A stretch of 64,000 nt of DNA from contig NZ_BMZG01000004.1 of NCBI RefSeq assembly GCF_014652675.1, positions 124,833 through 188,832 on the forward strand, read 5' to 3'. A program made the position numbers and the translations under genes. The notes beneath the pieces are model-generated. The model did not search any database and was not told the DNA's origin. It worked only from the letters and a program-made list of their open reading frames with translations. Below, in pieces: positions 34,881 to 45,290 of this stretch; the stretch's first letter is position 1; each line of letters opens with the position of its first letter. Source of the stretch: Formosimonas limnophila. GTDB lineage: Bacteria; Pseudomonadota; Gammaproteobacteria; Burkholderiales; Burkholderiaceae.

Positions 34881-36359
34881 GTGAAGACAAAACAGCATCA
34901 CATAACCATTACCGCAGCCCTTGTTGCTGCGTTGGTGATTTCACCAAGTCAAGCAAAAACGGCTGATGAGAAGGTTAAAGCCCCCACCAAATCGGCCACA
35001 CCCAAGACAGTTAGCAAACAAGCCGTTAAAGCCCCAAATAAAAGCGGCACAACCAACGCGCCCAAAGCCAAAACAACCGTCGCTCAAAAGCCTGCGATAG
35101 CCAATTCCAAAACCAATCCAGCCGTCACAAAACGTTCTGATGTCAAATCTGCGACCAAGTCTGCCCCCAAAGTCACCGCTGTACCCAAAAAAGCCATCAG
35201 TGCACAGCCCAAACCGTCGGGTCAACAACCAGCCAGAACCAATGTGACCGACACAATCCCCAAAAAATCAGCACCCCTAAAGCGAGCTGAACCAGCGACC
35301 ACCGTTACTGAATTCACTGAAAAAGTTACTGCTCAGCCTCAGCCTATTGCCCCTCCTCTTGTCGAAGTGCCAGCCAAGCCAGAGCCGATTTATCTCATCA
35401 ATCAGCGGTTTGCGCAGGTGCCTGTTAAATACTGTCCCTCCGTTTCTAATGGTTATGGTTTTGAAATTGGTTATCCCTCTGACAGTACGGCTGCGCCGAC
35501 TGTGCGAAAAGTTTATGGCAATGCTTATACAGCGGGGCTAAAAAAAGACGCCCGTGTTCTCACGCTCAACAATCAACCGATTCGTACTCAGGCCGATTTT
35601 AATCAGATTGTTTATCAAGGCAAAGCGCGCCAAGCCAGTAACTTATTACCTAATATTCAATTGAGTGTGGAGCAAAATGGCCAAGTCGAAACACTCAGCA
35701 TTAAAAAAGCCGATTACTGTTTGTCTAATCTCACGGTTGAGTCTGAACGAAATATACTGCGCATGGATTTTTCGACCAAAGGCACGGGTTATTCGACCAA
35801 AGCCGATGCGCGGGTATATGTAGACCCCAGTTTTTTGGAGAGTTTGAACGAGTCGGATTTACTGACTTTATCAGCGGTTGCCGCTGGTGAGCAGTATCGC
35901 CAAGGGTTACGTGTCAAACGTGGGAAAAAAGGTCTGTTTATCGGTCAGGTGTTTGGTACCATTGTGACCTTGTTCACGGGGCTGCCTGTCACGGATCTGA
36001 CGGCTTCAGGTGCGAGTGCGGCTGGCATGGCCGACCGTAATGAGGGTGCGTTGCGCCCCACAGTGACTTACGGTTATTATCTCGGTGTTGCGCCCGCTGA
36101 TATGAGGGCGAGTTTAGAGAAGCTCGTTAGTTACCGTGAAGGCTATAAGGTACAGGGCAAACGCTATGATTGGCCAATTCCCGATAATTTGAGCTCGTTT
36201 GATGGAGTGCAAGCAGAGCTGAAAACACTGCTTGATACCAAGGCAGAAGACCTCATGCTTGAGCCCAAGCAGCAGCCCGAAGTCAAGCCAGATAGTACGT
36301 TACCTGTCATCATCACACCACCTGCGAGTGAAACGGGTGAGGGTGTTGGCAATTATTAA
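34881..36359 (+). CDS. Secreted protein with Lys/Ala/Pro-rich region and PDZ-like domain
   Basis: A 492-residue protein that I do not recognise as a named family. GTG 34881 follows a purine-rich GGGGGGA site. A signal peptide probably ends after SQA (residue 25). Residues 26 to about 150 are low-complexity (Lys, Ala, Thr, Pro). Around 200-280 a PDZ-like segment appears (VYGNAYTAGLKKDARVLTLNNQPI). A Gly/Ala-rich part follows (FTGLPVTDLTASGASAAGMADRNEG). Two cysteines (PVKYCPS and ADYCLS) could form a periplasmic disulfide. An envelope role is only an inference. Confidence 0.75.
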   Translation: MKTKQHHITITAALVAALVISPSQAKTADEKVKAPTKSATPKTVSKQAVKAPNKSGTTNAPKAKTTVAQKPAIANSKTNPAVTKRSDVKSATKSAPKVTAVPKKAISAQPKPSGQQPARTNVTDTIPKKSAPLKRAEPATTVTEFTEKVTAQPQPIAPPLVEVPAKPEPIYLINQRFAQVPVKYCPSVSNGYGFEIGYPSDSTAAPTVRKVYGNAYTAGLKKDARVLTLNNQPIRTQADFNQIVYQGKARQASNLLPNIQLSVEQNGQVETLSIKKADYCLSNLTVESERNILRMDFSTKGTGYSTKADARVYVDPSFLESLNESDLLTLSAVAAGEQYRQGLRVKRGKKGLFIGQVFGTIVTLFTGLPVTDLTASGASAAGMADRNEGALRPTVTYGYYLGVAPADMRASLEKLVSYREGYKVQGKRYDWPIPDNLSSFDGVQAELKTLLDTKAEDLMLEPKQQPEVKPDSTLPVIITPPASETGEGVGNY

Positions 36360-36442
36360 CCAATCCTTAATCCATCGTTTACCATCCATACACAATGCCT
36401 TGTTGACAAAGCATCTCCATCAACCAAACCAAAAGGGTCATC

Positions 36443-37636
36443 ATGAATGTTTTAACCTTAGCTCAGCTCATCGCTGATAACGCCTTACAAGGCAAGCGTG
36501 TCTTTATTCGCTCGGACTTAAATGTGCCTCAGGATGACGCTGGCGCAATCACCGATGACACGCGAATTCGTGCTTCGATTCCCGCCATTAAGATGGCGTT
36601 AGAGGCGGGTGCTGCCGTGATGGTGACTTCTCATTTGGGTCGTCCGATAGAGGGTGAATTCAAACCATCCGATTCGCTCCAACCCGTGGCAGAGCGCATC
36701 GCTCAATTACTGGGCCAATCCGCAGAGCTCAAACAAAATTGGGTCGATGGTGTTGAGGTTGCTGTCGGTCAAGTGGTCGTGCTCGAAAACTGCCGCGTCA
36801 ATAAAGGTGAGAAAAAAGACGATGAGGCGTTGGCGCGAAAAATGGCCGCTTTGTGCGACATTTACGTCAACGACGCATTCGGCACATCTCATCGTGCTGA
36901 AGCGACGACGCATGGCATTGCCAAATACGCTCCGATTGCTGTGGCAGGGCCATTGCTCGCAGCGGAACTTGACGCATTGGGCAAAGCATTATTGGCGCCC
37001 AAAAAACCATTGGCGGCCATTGTTGCAGGCTCTAAAGTGTCGACCAAATTGACCATATTGAAAAGCCTCGCCGATAAAGTTGATCAGCTCATCGTCGGCG
37101 GCGGCATTGCCAATACGTTCATGCTCGCAGCGGGTTTGCCGATTGGTAAATCACTGGCCGAACCTGACCTCGTTGAAGAGGCACGCAGCATTATGGCGAA
37201 AATGATGGCTCGTGGCGCGACAGTGCCGATTCCCACTGATGTGGTGTGTGCAAAAGAATTCTCCAAAGACGCCGTTGCGACGGTCAAAGCGGCTACAGAT
37301 GTTGAGGCCGATGACATGATTCTTGATATTGGCCCTGAAACCGCAGCGGCTATCGCCAAACAACTGCTCAGTGCGGGCACGATTGTGTGGAACGGTCCGA
37401 TGGGCGTGTTTGAGTTTGATCAATTTGGCAACGGGACGAAGGTTTTGGCGCAGGCGATTGCTGACTCTGATGGTTTTTCGATTGCGGGCGGCGGTGATAC
37501 ACTGGCTGCGATTGCCAAATACAACATCAGCGACAAAGTCAGTTATATTTCGACAGGTGGCGGCGCGTTCCTCGAGTTTTTGGAAGGCAAGACTTTACCT
37601 GCGGTAGCGGTTTTGGAAATCCGTGCCAAAGGTTGA
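36443..37636 (+). CDS. pgk: Phosphoglycerate kinase
   Basis: A 397-residue glycolytic and gluconeogenic enzyme. Signatures are RSDLNVP near the N terminus, VTSHLGRP, the [10 protein letters not shown] loop, and the C-terminal GGGDTLA and [14 protein letters not shown] nucleotide-binding stretches. Length is normal. It is followed by a small lipoprotein and, 1.6 kb on, by fbaA, forming a glycolytic neighbourhood. Confidence 0.97.
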   Translation: MNVLTLAQLIADNALQGKRVFIRSDLNVPQDDAGAITDDTRIRASIPAIKMALEAGAAVMVTSHLGRPIEGEFKPSDSLQPVAERIAQLLGQSAELKQNWVDGVEVAVGQVVVLENCRVNKGEKKDDEALARKMAALCDIYVNDAFGTSHRAEATTHGIAKYAPIAVAGPLLAAELDALGKALLAPKKPLAAIVAGSKVSTKLTILKSLADKVDQLIVGGGIANTFMLAAGLPIGKSLAEPDLVEEARSIMAKMMARGATVPIPTDVVCAKEFSKDAVATVKAATDVEADDMILDIGPETAAAIAKQLLSAGTIVWNGPMGVFEFDQFGNGTKVLAQAIADSDGFSIAGGGDTLAAIAKYNISDKVSYISTGGGAFLEFLEGKTLPAVAVLEIRAKG

Positions 37637-37665
37637 GGCTTCAAATTAAATTCTGGGAGTAGATA

Positions 37666-37962
37666 ATGAAACTATGGATGATGATTGTGGGTATTGTGGC
37701 TTTGACAGCTTGCCAACCAAAAGTGGACAGCAAAACTGATAGCAAAACAGCCACGGTAGTTACAAACAGCAATGCACCGATTTGTGAGCAATATGCGAGT
37801 TTCGTCGAAGCGTATGCCAACAAGCAGGCTGATGATGTCAAAGCAACATTGCTCAAACGCTTGGCCTATGACAAGCAAAATTGGGTGAAAATCGGACAAC
37901 AAGAAGCCGATGCGTACTGCAAACAGTCGTTAGAGCGTATGCAGAAAATGGCGGGTTCGTAA
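37666..37962 (+). CDS. Small hypothetical lipoprotein
   Basis: A 98-residue protein with a short signal and lipobox LTAC (Cys16). The mature part is Lys/Thr-rich, then helical with two further cysteines (APICEQY, DAYCKQS) that may form a disulfide. GGGAG precedes the start. I recognise no family. Confidence 0.7.
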   Translation: MKLWMMIVGIVALTACQPKVDSKTDSKTATVVTNSNAPICEQYASFVEAYANKQADDVKATLLKRLAYDKQNWVKIGQQEADAYCKQSLERMQKMAGS

Positions 37963-37969
37963 ACAGGCC

Positions 37970-38845
37970 ATGATGAGTGACGCTAACCAACTTTTTATTT
38001 TAGGCACTATGCGCTGGGGCGCATGGGGGGCGAATTTATCAGCATCGGCAGCGGCAGATTTATTGAGCCAGAGCGTATCGTGCGGTTTGACCACTTTTGA
38101 TTTGGCGGATATCTATGGTGGTTATACGACGGAGGCATTGTTTGGACAGGCATTGAGGTTAAGTGGCATTCCGCGTGAGCGGCTTCATTTGATTTCAAAG
38201 TGTGGAATTGTACTGGCAGGACAAAATTCGCCCGCTGCGGTTAAAAACTACGATCTTTCCAGCCAATATATACATGCCAGTGTGATGCGCAGCCTTGAGC
38301 AATTGGGTACTGATTATTTGGATACTCTGTTGATTCATCGGCCATCACCTTTGATGGATTTGCATGAGATGGCAGAAACGTTCCGCGAATTGCGAGATTT
38401 TGGGCTGGTGCGTCAGTTTGGTGTGAGTAACTTTGATGTGTACGCGTTTGAGCAGCTTAATCGCTTGTTTCCGTTGGTCACAAATCAAGTTGAGTTGTCC
38501 TTGACGCAGCCTGCTGCTTTGTTTGACAATACTTTATTGCAGCTCAGAACGCTTGGATTGACACCTCAAATTTGGTCGCCCTTGGGTGATTATTTAACGC
38601 GTGCTGACTCACCTACTCATGAGCGAATTCGATTGGTGTTAGATAGGCTGGTGCGTAAATATGATGCTGATGCTGCTCAACTGTTGATTGCCTGGGTGCG
38701 ACATCGACAATCACAAGCTCAGGTGATTTTAGGCAGCACAAATATTGACCGCATCCGTGCGATGGTTCAATCTGTGGCTGTGGTGCTTGAAGATTCGGAT
38801 TGGTATGCGCTTTTGGAAGCCTCTCGTGGTTTTGAGGTGGCTTAG
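37970..38845 (+). CDS. Aldo/keto reductase (YdhF-like)
   Basis: A 291-residue NAD(P)H-dependent oxidoreductase of the AKR fold. It has GTMRWGAWG near the start, the catalytic tyrosine in DIYGGYTTE, the lysine in LISKCGI, and the histidine in DTLLIHRPSPLMD. FGVSNF and QVELSL follow as usual. Two adjacent ATG codons (37970, 37973) are possible starts. The native substrate is unknown. Confidence 0.88.
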   Translation: MMSDANQLFILGTMRWGAWGANLSASAAADLLSQSVSCGLTTFDLADIYGGYTTEALFGQALRLSGIPRERLHLISKCGIVLAGQNSPAAVKNYDLSSQYIHASVMRSLEQLGTDYLDTLLIHRPSPLMDLHEMAETFRELRDFGLVRQFGVSNFDVYAFEQLNRLFPLVTNQVELSLTQPAALFDNTLLQLRTLGLTPQIWSPLGDYLTRADSPTHERIRLVLDRLVRKYDADAAQLLIAWVRHRQSQAQVILGSTNIDRIRAMVQSVAVVLEDSDWYALLEASRGFEVA

Positions 38846-38897
38846 GTGAACCCTTGTGACTTTGAATCATTGAGTTTGAACTCATTGTGAGGCTGTA

Positions 38898-39188
38898 ATG
38901 ACGGGTTTATTTTTTCTTCTGGTTTGTTTGTGTACTCTGTCCATTGCGGTGGTGACGGTGATTGGACATCGAAAAGGTGTGCCATTTCAAGTCATGTTTC
39001 AAAAGATAATCATTTGGACTATAGGCTCTTCTTTGGTGGTTGGGGTGCAGGTTGGAACGTGGGTTTCCCATGGGTTTGATTTGCCTTGGTGGTTGTTTAG
39101 CGTGATTAATGTCTTGCTGATGTTGATGTCTTTTTTAGTTACGTTTGGTATTTTGAGGTTGTTTTCAAAGAAAGTTGATGAGAAATGA
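38898..39188 (+). CDS. Small membrane protein, hypothetical
   Basis: A 96-residue protein with about three hydrophobic helices (residues 2-22, 36-56 and 64-88) and a short charged tail. GAGG precedes the ATG. I recognise no family. A terminator follows, so it ends the unit begun upstream. Confidence 0.6.
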   Translation: MTGLFFLLVCLCTLSIAVVTVIGHRKGVPFQVMFQKIIIWTIGSSLVVGVQVGTWVSHGFDLPWWLFSVINVLLMLMSFLVTFGILRLFSKKVDEK

Positions 39189-39189
39189 G

Positions 39190-39218
39190 ACGTTTGTGTA
39201 TGAGACAAACGTGTCATT
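39190..39218 (+). terminator. Terminator before fbaA
   Basis: ACGTTTGT/ACAAACGT arms (39190-39197 and 39205-39212) followed by a T-rich run. It separates the small membrane protein gene from fbaA. Confidence 0.6.
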
Positions 39219-39239
39219 TTTTATCTTTAGGAGCTTTTT

Positions 39240-40316
39240 ATGAGCAACATTCTCAATCATGTTTCAGCAGGTGTCGTCACTGGCGATGATGTGCAAAAAA
39301 TCTTTGCTTTGGCCAAGGCAGGTCGCTATGCCTTACCCGCCGTTAACTGTGTTAATTCAGACACCATCAATGCCACGCTGGAAGCAGCGGCAAAAGCGAA
39401 ATCTCCCGTCATCATTCAGTTCTCAAACGGCGGCGCGGCGTTTATCGCGGGTAAAGGTTTTAAGGGCGATGGCCAGCAGGCCGCCGTCCTTGGTGCAATC
39501 GCGGGTGCACGTCATGTGCACACGATGGCTCGTGCTTATGGCGTGCCTGTAATTTTACATACAGATCATGCGGCGAAAAAATTACTGCCGTGGATTGATG
39601 GTTTGCTTGACGCAGGTGAAACGTTTTTTCAAGAAACGGGCAAACCATTATTTTCATCGCACATGCTCGATTTGTCGGAAGAGCCTTTGGAAGAAAATAT
39701 TGCCATCTGCGCAGAATACCTAAAGCGCATGGATAAACTCGGTATGACACTTGAAATTGAGTTGGGTGTCACAGGTGGCGAAGAAGATGGAGTGGACAAC
39801 ACAGGCGTCGATGCTTCTGCGCTCTACACTCAGCCCGAAGACGTCGCTTATGCCTACGAGCAACTCATTAAAATCAGCCCACGTTTTACCATCGCCGCCT
39901 CATTTGGTAATGTCCACGGTGTGTACAAGCCTGGGAATGTGAAACTCACGCCCAAAATTTTGGACAACTCACAAAAATTTGTCTCTGAGAAATTTGGTAT
40001 TCCCACTAATTCGCTTGACTTCGTATTTCACGGTGGTTCAGGTTCATCAGCCGCAGAAATCAAAGAATCGATTGAATACGGCGTCGTGAAAATTAACATC
40101 GATACCGACACCCAGTGGGCAAACTGGGTGGGTATTTTGAACTACTACGCGGATAACAAAGATTACTTGCAAACCCAGCTCGGAAACCCAGATGGTGACG
40201 ACAAACCGAACAAAAAATATTATGACCCGCGTGTCTGGTTGCGTAAAGGCGAAGAGTCTATGGTGGAACGTCTTTTGCAGGCGTTTCGTGAGTTAAATGC
40301 GCAAAATGTCTTGTAA
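39240..40316 (+). CDS. fbaA: Class II fructose-bisphosphate aldolase
   Basis: A 358-residue zinc-dependent aldolase that splits fructose 1,6-bisphosphate. Zinc-site histidines are seen in LHTDHAAKK, AASFGNVHGVY and FVFHGGSGSS; the phosphate-binding KINIDTDTQ follows. AGGAG lies just upstream of the ATG. The fbaA-purC neighbourhood is typical of Burkholderiales. Confidence 0.97.
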   Translation: MSNILNHVSAGVVTGDDVQKIFALAKAGRYALPAVNCVNSDTINATLEAAAKAKSPVIIQFSNGGAAFIAGKGFKGDGQQAAVLGAIAGARHVHTMARAYGVPVILHTDHAAKKLLPWIDGLLDAGETFFQETGKPLFSSHMLDLSEEPLEENIAICAEYLKRMDKLGMTLEIELGVTGGEEDGVDNTGVDASALYTQPEDVAYAYEQLIKISPRFTIAASFGNVHGVYKPGNVKLTPKILDNSQKFVSEKFGIPTNSLDFVFHGGSGSSAAEIKESIEYGVVKINIDTDTQWANWVGILNYYADNKDYLQTQLGNPDGDDKPNKKYYDPRVWLRKGEESMVERLLQAFRELNAQNVL

Positions 40317-40343
40317 TTCTGACTCATTAAAACACGCCTAAAC

Positions 40344-40405
40344 CCGTGATTTCACGGTAAAATATGGCCTCATCGTTTCGCCCATTGAGTTCTGCTCATT
40401 GGGCG
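40344..40405 (+). promoter_or_regulatory. Two hairpins in the fbaA-purC gap
   Basis: CCGTGA/TCACGG at 40344-40357 and perfect 11-base arms at 40379-40389 and 40395-40405. The second is followed only by a broken T stretch (TCTTGTTTTG), so it is either a weak terminator of fbaA or a purC leader structure. Confidence 0.45.
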
Positions 40406-40440
40406 TCTTGTTTTGATAACCCTGTTTTTGGAAAACCACC

Positions 40441-41337
40441 ATGTCTGCTCTTTACGCCACATCGATTACTTCTTTGCCGTTGCTTGCCAAAGGCAAAGTG
40501 CGTGACACGTATATTGTCGATGATAAAACGTTGTTGATGATCACCACAGACCGGTTGTCGGCATTTGATGTGGTGATGAATGAGCCGATTCCTGATAAAG
40601 GGCGCGTGTTGAATCAAATGAGTAATTTTTGGTTCAAGCAGCTTCATGACGTGGTGCCCAATCACCTGACGGGTATTGATCCTTTATCCGTCGTTGCCGA
40701 GCATGAGCGCGAGCAGGTCAAAGGCCGCAGCGTCGTGGTCAAGCGCCTCAAGCCGATTATGGTCGAGGCCGTGGTGCGTGGCTACATCATTGGTACGGGG
40801 TGGAAAGACTATTTGGCAACGGGGCAAGTTTGCGGCATTGATTTGCCTGCGAGTTTACTGTTGGCAGAAAAATTGCCAGAGCCATTGTTCACACCTGCTG
40901 CGAAAGCGGCGGTGGGTGAACATGATGAGAACATCTCTTTTGATGAAGTGAAAAATCGCATTGGCGTTGAACTGGCGAATCAGATTCGTGACGTGAGTTT
41001 TGCCTTGTACTCAAAAGCCGCCGATTATGCAGCGACGCGCGGTATCATCATCGCGGATACCAAATTTGAATTCGGTTTGGACGATGACGGTGTGTTGCAC
41101 GTGATGGACGAAGTCCTAACCGCAGACTCCTCGCGGTACTGGCCAGCGGACGAGTACCGCGTGGGCATCAGCCCGCCGAGCTTTGACAAACAGTATGTGC
41201 GGGATTATCTCGAAACCTTGGATTGGCAAAAAACGCCGCCTGCGCCTGCATTGCCCCAAAACATCATTGATGCCACCGCAGCGAAATACCGCGAAGCATT
41301 GCTCAAAATCACAGGTCAAACATTGGAGTTACTATGA
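40441..41337 (+). CDS. purC: Phosphoribosylaminoimidazole-succinocarboxamide synthase
   Basis: A 298-residue purine enzyme (SAICAR synthetase). Recognised by [39 protein letters not shown] and the C-terminal [16 protein letters not shown]. It is the longer form common in this order. The stop overlaps the purE start by four bases. Confidence 0.97.
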   Translation: MSALYATSITSLPLLAKGKVRDTYIVDDKTLLMITTDRLSAFDVVMNEPIPDKGRVLNQMSNFWFKQLHDVVPNHLTGIDPLSVVAEHEREQVKGRSVVVKRLKPIMVEAVVRGYIIGTGWKDYLATGQVCGIDLPASLLLAEKLPEPLFTPAAKAAVGEHDENISFDEVKNRIGVELANQIRDVSFALYSKAADYAATRGIIIADTKFEFGLDDDGVLHVMDEVLTADSSRYWPADEYRVGISPPSFDKQYVRDYLETLDWQKTPPAPALPQNIIDATAAKYREALLKITGQTLELL

Positions 41338-41834
41338 GCCACACACACGCCACGCCGTTGGTCGGCATTCTCATGGGTTCATCATCGGATTGGGATGTGA
41401 TGAAACATGCGGTTGATATGCTCACGCTGTTTAACGTCCCCTATGAAGCAAAAGTCGTGTCTGCACACCGCATGCCCGATGATATGTTTGACTATGCAGA
41501 ATTGGCGCATGGCCGAGGCATCAAAGCCATCATTGCGGGCGCGGGCGGTGCAGCACATTTACCCGGTATGCTCGCAGCGAAAACCATTGTCCCCGTGTTT
41601 GGCGTACCTGTCCCATCCAAATACCTGCGTGGCGAAGACTCGCTCTACTCAATTGTCCAAATGCCCAAAGGTGTCCCAGTCGCCACATTCGCCATCGGCG
41701 AAGCAGGAGCAGCCAATGCGGCGTTACACGCTGTGGCGAATTTGGCCATGCACGATGAGGTGTTGGCGGAAAAACTCCATGCGTTTCGGGTGAAGCAGTA
41801 TGAGCATGCGGCGGCGATGACGTTGAAAGACTAA
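41334..41834 (+). CDS. purE: N5-carboxyaminoimidazole ribonucleotide mutase
   Basis: A 166-residue class I PurE that works with PurK to carboxylate [16 protein letters not shown] begins the nucleotide site, followed by VVSAHRMPD and [12 protein letters not shown]. It overlaps purC by four bases. A small membrane protein gene separates it from purK, which is unusual. Confidence 0.97.
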   Translation: MSHTHATPLVGILMGSSSDWDVMKHAVDMLTLFNVPYEAKVVSAHRMPDDMFDYAELAHGRGIKAIIAGAGGAAHLPGMLAAKTIVPVFGVPVPSKYLRGEDSLYSIVQMPKGVPVATFAIGEAGAANAALHAVANLAMHDEVLAEKLHAFRVKQYEHAAAMTLKD

Positions 41835-41876
41835 TTAATATAAGAATTTTTATTGCCGTTACCTCAGGGAGACGAT

Positions 41877-42494
41877 ATGGACGAAAAAAAAAGTAGATTT
41901 AAGTTCGATGTTTTTAACATGGTTTTCGGTGCGGTTGTTGTAATTCTAGCTGCACTTATACCATATTTAATTAAAACGGTATTTCCAGATCGAGATCTCC
42001 AATATAAAGTTGTCGGTTACGTACAAGTAAAAGAGCTTGATGCAATATCGATCAAAATTAAAAATAATGGGAGTAATTTAGAGAAGAATGTTCAGGTTTC
42101 ATTTAAAACCATTTCAACGAAAGCATCAGATATCATTTTTTATGTTGATTCAAGTGTTGGCTGCAATATTCTCCAAGATCAATCCATGGTCGTCTTTGAA
42201 AGGATACGTCCTGGAGAGGAGGTTTCTTTAAGTGTGGTGGCAGATAAATTGCAACTTGCTCAATACTCAGACGGAAGTGTGTTTGGAGTTGAGATTAAAT
42301 CTGAGGATAACATTGCCTCATTTAAGGCGGAGAGGACAGAGTTCGAGAAGTATGCTTATCCGTTTGGATTTTGGGCATTTGTTTTAATTCTCTTGATATT
42401 ACTGTTTTTTCTAATTTATGAGAGTTTTTTTATGAGTCCAGAAGATAAAGAAAAAATGGTTTTGCAACAGATAGATAAATTGCCCAAAGGTTGA
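41877..42494 (+). CDS. Unknown two-helix membrane protein inserted in the pur operon
   Basis: A 205-residue protein of no family I recognise. A hydrophobic helix lies near residues 14-34 and another near 160-182, with a beta-rich region of about 125 residues between them that should sit on one side of the membrane. The DNA is clearly more AT-rich than its neighbours, suggesting recent arrival. AGGGAGACGAT provides a strong ribosome site for ATG 41877. purK begins nine to eighteen bases after its stop, so operon transcription seems preserved. Confidence 0.75.
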   Translation: MDEKKSRFKFDVFNMVFGAVVVILAALIPYLIKTVFPDRDLQYKVVGYVQVKELDAISIKIKNNGSNLEKNVQVSFKTISTKASDIIFYVDSSVGCNILQDQSMVVFERIRPGEEVSLSVVADKLQLAQYSDGSVFGVEIKSEDNIASFKAERTEFEKYAYPFGFWAFVLILLILLFFLIYESFFMSPEDKEKMVLQQIDKLPKG

Positions 42495-42503
42495 TAAAAA
42501 ATT

Positions 42504-43685
42504 GTGAAAAGAATGAATCTAAGTTTTCCATCAGCCATACTTGGCGTCATTGGTGGCGGCCAGCTCGGCCGCATGTTTGCCCAATCGGCGCAAGCCATGG
42601 GCTATGCGGTTTGGGTGCTCGATCCCGATGCGAATAGTCCTGCTGGGCAAGTGGCGAATCGGCATATTTGTGCGGCGTATGATGATGCGGCGGCACTTGA
42701 TGAGATGGCTGCGCACTGCGCTGCGGTGACGACTGAGTTTGAGAACGTGCCTGCGGATGTCTTGCGTCAGCTGGGGAAAGTGATTCCCGTCGCGCCGTCG
42801 GGTGATGCGGTGGCGATTGCACAGGATCGGATTGTCGAAAAAGAATTTTTACAAAAAGGTGGGGTGGCGGTTGCGCCGTATGCAGTGATTCGTGATGGAG
42901 CCGAATTGGCTGAGGCGCAAAGTCGCGCAGAATTATTCCCCGCGATTTTAAAAACCGCCCGTATGGGCTACGATGGCAAAGGGCAAGTGTCGATTCGCAC
43001 GGCGGATGACTTGTCTGCGGCATGGAATGGTCTGAACAATGTGCCGTGTGTGTTGGAAAAACGTTTACCACTCAAGTTTGAGGTTTCCGCATTGCTGGCT
43101 CGTGGTTGGGATGGCTCTGTGGCGCATTATGCGCTCGCGCAGAACGTTCACCGAGACGGGATTTTGCACACATCGAGTGCGCCTGCGCCTTCTGCGGATG
43201 AGGCACTGACAGCACGCGCGCAAACTGCGGCGGCGAATGTCGCGCAAGCCATGGGCTATGTCGGTGTGCTGTGTGTCGAGTTTTTCATCTTAGAGGATGG
43301 TTCACTCGTGGCCAATGAAATGGCACCACGGCCGCATAATTCTGGGCATTACACCATGAATGCGTGCTTGACCAGCCAGTTTGAGCAACAGGTTCGTGCC
43401 TTGGTGGGACTGCCTTTGGGTGCGACGCACCAGCACAGCCCTGCGGTGATGCTCAATATTTTAGGCGACGTTTGGTTTGATGCTGAGGGGAAAGAGCGCT
43501 CGCCTGACTGGGCGGATGTGCTCTCCAATGTCGATAGTTTTTTGCATCTGTATGGTAAAGCCGAACCGCGAATGGCGCGCAAAATGGGACATGTAAACTT
43601 CGTTGGCAAACGTTTAGAAAAAGCTGCACTGCGCTGTGAGGCTGCGATGCAGACGCTGGGTTTAGCGGGTGGTGTACATGACTGA
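42504..43685 (+). CDS. purK: 5-(Carboxyamino)imidazole ribonucleotide synthase
   Basis: A 393-residue ATP-grasp enzyme making N5-CAIR for Pur[14 protein letters not shown] starts the N-terminal domain, followed by [13 protein letters not shown] (nucleotide loop) and [14 protein letters not shown] (active site). GTG 42504 is used here; ATG 42513 is an alternative with a weaker upstream site. The last bases overlap the sua5 start. Confidence 0.96.
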   Translation: MKRMNLSFPSAILGVIGGGQLGRMFAQSAQAMGYAVWVLDPDANSPAGQVANRHICAAYDDAAALDEMAAHCAAVTTEFENVPADVLRQLGKVIPVAPSGDAVAIAQDRIVEKEFLQKGGVAVAPYAVIRDGAELAEAQSRAELFPAILKTARMGYDGKGQVSIRTADDLSAAWNGLNNVPCVLEKRLPLKFEVSALLARGWDGSVAHYALAQNVHRDGILHTSSAPAPSADEALTARAQTAAANVAQAMGYVGVLCVEFFILEDGSLVANEMAPRPHNSGHYTMNACLTSQFEQQVRALVGLPLGATHQHSPAVMLNILGDVWFDAEGKERSPDWADVLSNVDSFLHLYGKAEPRMARKMGHVNFVGKRLEKAALRCEAAMQTLGLAGGVHD

Positions 43686-44685
43686 TGTTGCAGTGGATAA
43701 ACAAATTGAACTCGCCGCAGAAAAATTAAACAACGGTGAGTTGATTGGCTTGCCCACAGAAACGGTCTATGGTTTGGCCGCCGACGCGCGTAATCCTGCC
43801 GCGGTGCGCCGTATTTATGAATTGAAAAATCGCCCGATTACACATCCGCTGATCACGCATGTTGCGCACGGTGCGGATATTTTCGCGTGGGTTGATGAGA
43901 CACGTGTTTCTGACGCGACGCATGTGATGATTGAGCAACTCACAGCGGCGTTTTGGCCTGGGCCACTCACGTTGGTATTGCCAAAAGCTGAGCAGATTGA
44001 CGCGACAGTGACGGGCGGGCAAGACACGATTGCCTTGCGTTGCCCCGCACATCCTTTGGCTCAAGCGGTTTTGCGTGAGTTATCTGTTTTGCAGAATCAC
44101 CCAGCGGTCGGTGTGGCTGCACCATCGGCGAATCATTTTGGCCGCGTTAGTCCAACGCGTGCAGCGCATGTGCGGGATGAGTTCGGTGATGCGGTGTGGG
44201 TGCTCGATGGTGATGTCTCGGATGTGGGGATTGAATCGACGATTGTTGATTTGACGCGCGGCATGCCAGTGATTTTAAGGTTAGGACACATCACGGCAGA
44301 TGATGTGCATCGCGTGACGGGTGTGATGCCACAGGTTCACCAAAGTCACCAAAAAGTAGATCCCAACGCACCGCGTGCCTCTGGAACATTACTGGCGCAT
44401 TATGCACCACGAACCCCATTGGTATGGGCGAGTGAGGTTGTGGAGGCTGCTGGTGTGGTGCTGTGCCATTCGCCTGATTTTGATGTGGCGGGTTTTGCGG
44501 CGCATATTCGCTTGCCCGATGATGCGGTCGGTTATGCTCAAGGTTTGTATCATGCTTTACGTGAACTCGACGGCCACGCTGCGCCACGGATTGTGGTGGA
44601 GGATTTGCCTGAGCATCCGGCATGGGATGCGGTGCGTGATCGGTTAAAACGAGCCGTTGTTGGCTCAAATGAGGAGCAATCATGA
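43678..44685 (+). CDS. sua5: L-threonylcarbamoyladenylate synthase (Sua5 type)
   Basis: A 335-residue enzyme in the first step of t6A tRNA modification. The YrdC domain shows [31 protein letters not shown] and the ESTIVDL ATP site. The C-terminal half is the extra Sua5 domain ([17 protein letters not shown]), so this is the long form rather than short TsaC. The start overlaps the purK stop; the hemerythrin gene overlaps its own stop. Confidence 0.93.
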   Translation: MTDVAVDKQIELAAEKLNNGELIGLPTETVYGLAADARNPAAVRRIYELKNRPITHPLITHVAHGADIFAWVDETRVSDATHVMIEQLTAAFWPGPLTLVLPKAEQIDATVTGGQDTIALRCPAHPLAQAVLRELSVLQNHPAVGVAAPSANHFGRVSPTRAAHVRDEFGDAVWVLDGDVSDVGIESTIVDLTRGMPVILRLGHITADDVHRVTGVMPQVHQSHQKVDPNAPRASGTLLAHYAPRTPLVWASEVVEAAGVVLCHSPDFDVAGFAAHIRLPDDAVGYAQGLYHALRELDGHAAPRIVVEDLPEHPAWDAVRDRLKRAVVGSNEEQS

Positions 44686-45104
44686 GTGACGTGATGACGT
44701 GGGATGACGAAATGGTGCTGGGCAACGCAACGCTGGATCAAACCCATCAGGAATTCGTGGTTTTGCTCAACCGCTTAGCGGCAGCTCCAACAGATGAGCT
44801 GGTGACTGTGCTGGACGAATGCATTGCGCACACGGCAGAGCATTTTGCCCTAGAAGAAACATGGATGGCGCGGTTGAGTTTTCCCGCCGCTGGTTGCCAT
44901 GTTGGTGAGCACAAACAGGTGCTCGGTGTCATGAAACAAGTTCGTGCACGAGTGGCTGCGGGCGAGACGGAGTTCGCTTCGATACTGGCCACTGAGCTGT
45001 CGGCGTGGTTGCGGATTCACGCCACGACGATGGACTATGCGTTGACGTATTTCATTGAGTCAACAGGTGCGGATGTGCACTCTGAGGTGGGTGCGGCGCA
45101 TTGA
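44682..45104 (+). CDS. Bacteriohemerythrin
   Basis: A 140-residue non-heme diiron oxygen-binding protein. Iron ligands are seen in order: His in LDQTHQEF, His and Glu in AEHFALEETW, His in GEHKQV, and His and Asp in RIHATTMDYAL. ATG overlaps the sua5 stop by four bases, so it is translationally coupled to sua5. It may store or shuttle oxygen or sense it; the pairing with Sua5 has no obvious biochemical reason. A hairpin lies about 140 bases downstream. Confidence 0.9.
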   Translation: MSDVMTWDDEMVLGNATLDQTHQEFVVLLNRLAAAPTDELVTVLDECIAHTAEHFALEETWMARLSFPAAGCHVGEHKQVLGVMKQVRARVAAGETEFASILATELSAWLRIHATTMDYALTYFIESTGADVHSEVGAAH

Positions 45105-45241
45105 TGGATTTTGCGCGCAATGATTGAAAATAATTCTATAACTCTAAAAAAGATTAAACATATCTCCTTTTAAAAATGTCGATTCACAAATTTGATATCT
45201 GGACGGGATTGATTGGGCTGATGCGCTGATTGCACACAGCA

Positions 45242-45267
45242 CAGAGGCGCGGTGCGTCCTCTGCTTT
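45242..45267 (+). terminator. Weak hairpin terminator before the MFS gene
   Basis: CAGAGGCGC (45242-45250) pairs with GCGTCCTCTG (45254-45263) with one bulge and is followed by TTTT. It probably ends the pur-sua5-hemerythrin operon. Bases 45105-45241 show no gene. Confidence 0.5.
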
Positions 45268-45290
45268 TCTATTTTCGTTTTGAGGTCAAT

